Below, in pieces: positions 62,801 to 64,000 of a DNA stretch of 64,000 nucleotides; position 1 is the stretch's first letter; each line of letters starts with the position of its first letter. The stretch covers positions 1,237,786 through 1,301,785 of the forward strand of contig SSNP01000005.1 of assembly GCA_006937955.1 (NCBI GenBank), read 5' to 3'. This stretch comes from Pachypanchax playfairii (Eukaryota > Chordata > Actinopteri > Cyprinodontiformes > Aplocheilidae). The notes beneath the pieces are model-generated. The model did not search any database and was not told the DNA's origin. It saw nothing but the letters and a program-made list of their open reading frames with translations. The position numbers and the translations under genes are program-made.

Positions 62801-64000
62801 CAGACAGTAACCATGGGGTCTTGCTTGGTATCTCATGGACTCTGATCCAGTTTTGTCCACTTGAGCTGGGGATGAAACATGGTGGGATACTTTGCTTGTG
62901 GGAGGGATTATATTCACCTCATAGCCTGGGAACATCTTAGTACCACACAGGGTCCCGGGACGATCACTGGGAAGACGAGAGTTCTTACTTTTCTTTTGAA
63001 ACCCAGATAAAATGTCGCCCTACATTTCAAACCTTCCAAACCAAGAAAAGCACAAAATATTTCTTATTGATTGATGATAATAACTGATTTAATTCTTCAC
63101 ACTCAGTCACACTCTGGTGGTGGTGAACTACACTACACAGCTGCTCTGGGTCAGTCTGACAGAGACCAGGCAACTATTTTACACCATCCAAGTGCCTTGC
63201 TCAAGGACATACCTGCAGAACGACTGTAACAGTCACACTGTTGTTTTGCAGGATGTTCCACACAATCTTCTCAGTGTTTCAAGCATTTAGTAGCGATTCA
63301 GAAAAGTGCTGCAGGATGTGAAGAGATTGTACTTAAAATCACTCATTTTGAAAATACTTTTCACTCTTAAACAATTAACTATTAAATGTATATACAATGA
63401 TCCAAACACCTTGAGCATCGTGGTCTTAAAGGTGGTAAAGAGGATTTTGTAGCAAATTTAGATTTCAAATTTACTTTAAAATAATTTTAGCGACTTTTAA
63501 TGGTCTTGTACTTATCGTTTCCAAAAGAAAAGTAATAATAATAATCATAAATCATAGAAATAAAGTAGCCAATAGATAATGATAGAGCTGATAATGTTTT
63601 GGGGGGGCTAAAATGCATGCGCACTTCTCGGAAAAACGACAAACAGCCATTGAGCTTCTCTTTCAGGGCAAAATCCTCTTTACCACTTTTTAATTATGAA
63701 TAAAACCAAACAAAATGTGCTCCAACATGTCAAAGATTTGGTGGTGGAGTTTTGTCCTTAAACACTCACATCTTAAAGGCTTTAAATGACACATCTGAAC
63801 ACTTGTATTCAGCATCTTTCAGATGTGTCTTTTCATGAATCTAATCAAGACGTACACACGTTAATTTCATGCCAGCAACACACCCAAACTGTTTTAACTC
63901 ATCAACACTGGAGATGTTCACGTGTAGAAAACTTTATCCATATTTTTCTTGCTGTTGCTTTATTTCAGCAGGAGATTCTTTTCTGGAAAAGTTCTTTTAT
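59819..64000 (+). CDS. Unrecognised gene, 5' part, truncated at window edge
   Basis: Five exons join in a single frame with good GT/AG sites: 59819-59880, 60044-60130, 61126-61199, 61598-61721 and 63971-64000 (runs off the edge). The product so far is 125 complete residues. It starts MSSWVKSKSGGRRPSGSSNG, a basic Ser/Gly-rich head, then LRLFRRAAPYPAREERTEEL. A predicted helical, charged stretch (EELKDALESYEELEQLKSYS) follows, then TPADRRKALYQKFYRQVQEE and KKSADCVVLSVTNKCLRRFF. There is no signal peptide. Phase-consistent junctions (2, 2, 1, 2) and absence of stops support a real gene. I do not recognise the family and assign no function. Intron 4 carries a TTAA-flanked MITE. Confidence 0.75.
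63120..63235. repeat. Dispersed teleost repeat fragment
   Basis: GTGCCTTGCTCAAGGACATA with nearby CAGCTGCTCTGGGTCAG resembles a dispersed repeat common in fish introns. Boundaries are not clear. Confidence 0.4.
63426..63693. mobile_element. TTAA-flanked MITE (piggyBac-like)
   Basis: Inverted termini TTAAAGGTGGTAAAGAGGAT (left) and the reverse complement of ATCCTCTTTACCACTTTTTAA (right) pair over about 23 bp with one gap. Both ends terminate in TTAA, the target site duplicated by piggyBac-type transposases. The 268-bp body has no coding capacity. It lies in intron 4 of the right-edge gene. Confidence 0.75.

Overview
The window is vertebrate nuclear DNA, almost certainly from a teleost fish. 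The genes have many short exons split by compact GT-AG introns, there is a nuclear tRNA, and the repeats are of teleost type (hAT-like and TTAA-flanked MITEs, LINE remnants with a short tail repeat, dinucleotide arrays). Five protein-coding genes were recognised by reading exons in frame across splice junctions. A sixth is incomplete and unrecognised. No bacterial-type features or CRISPR arrays were seen.

Layout: 1-8500 is gene-poor and repeat-rich. About 8.5-15.6 kb (+) is phaf1 (C16orf70 homologue), with 16 coding exons. It is tail-to-tail with b3gnt9 (-; 20.3-22.4 kb), a Golgi beta-1,3-N-acetylglucosaminyltransferase that carries an in-frame coding minisatellite. bbs2 (-; 24.0-29.8 kb, 17 coding exons) encodes a BBSome subunit. 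A tRNA-Pro(AGG) gene at 30.7 kb lies in the 1.5 kb between the divergent starts of bbs2 and setd6. setd6 (+; 31.4-34.0 kb, 9 exons) is tail-to-tail with cnot1 (-; 35.3-56.9 kb, 48 coding exons), the scaffold of the CCR4-NOT deadenylase. cnot1 introns hold a candidate H/ACA snoRNA, a solo LTR with target duplication, a 715-bp inverted-repeat element and LINE/SINE debris. About 57-59.8 kb is a gene-free promoter interval. From 59.8 kb the first five exons of an unrecognised gene (+) run off the right edge.

The tail-to-tail pairs phaf1/b3gnt9 and setd6/cnot1 match neighbours on human 16q (from memory), and bbs2 also lies on 16q in human. The genes do not form one pathway; they are linked by old synteny (autophagy, glycosylation, cilia, lysine methylation, mRNA decay). 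I saw no evidence of a wholly new biological system. The best leads are the intronic snoRNA, the expanding minisatellite in b3gnt9, the intact-ended transposon relics, tandem splice donors in cnot1, an apparently lost 11-residue segment of phaf1, and the unidentified gene at the right edge. Exon boundaries were set by eye from frame and GT/AG rules without transcript support.
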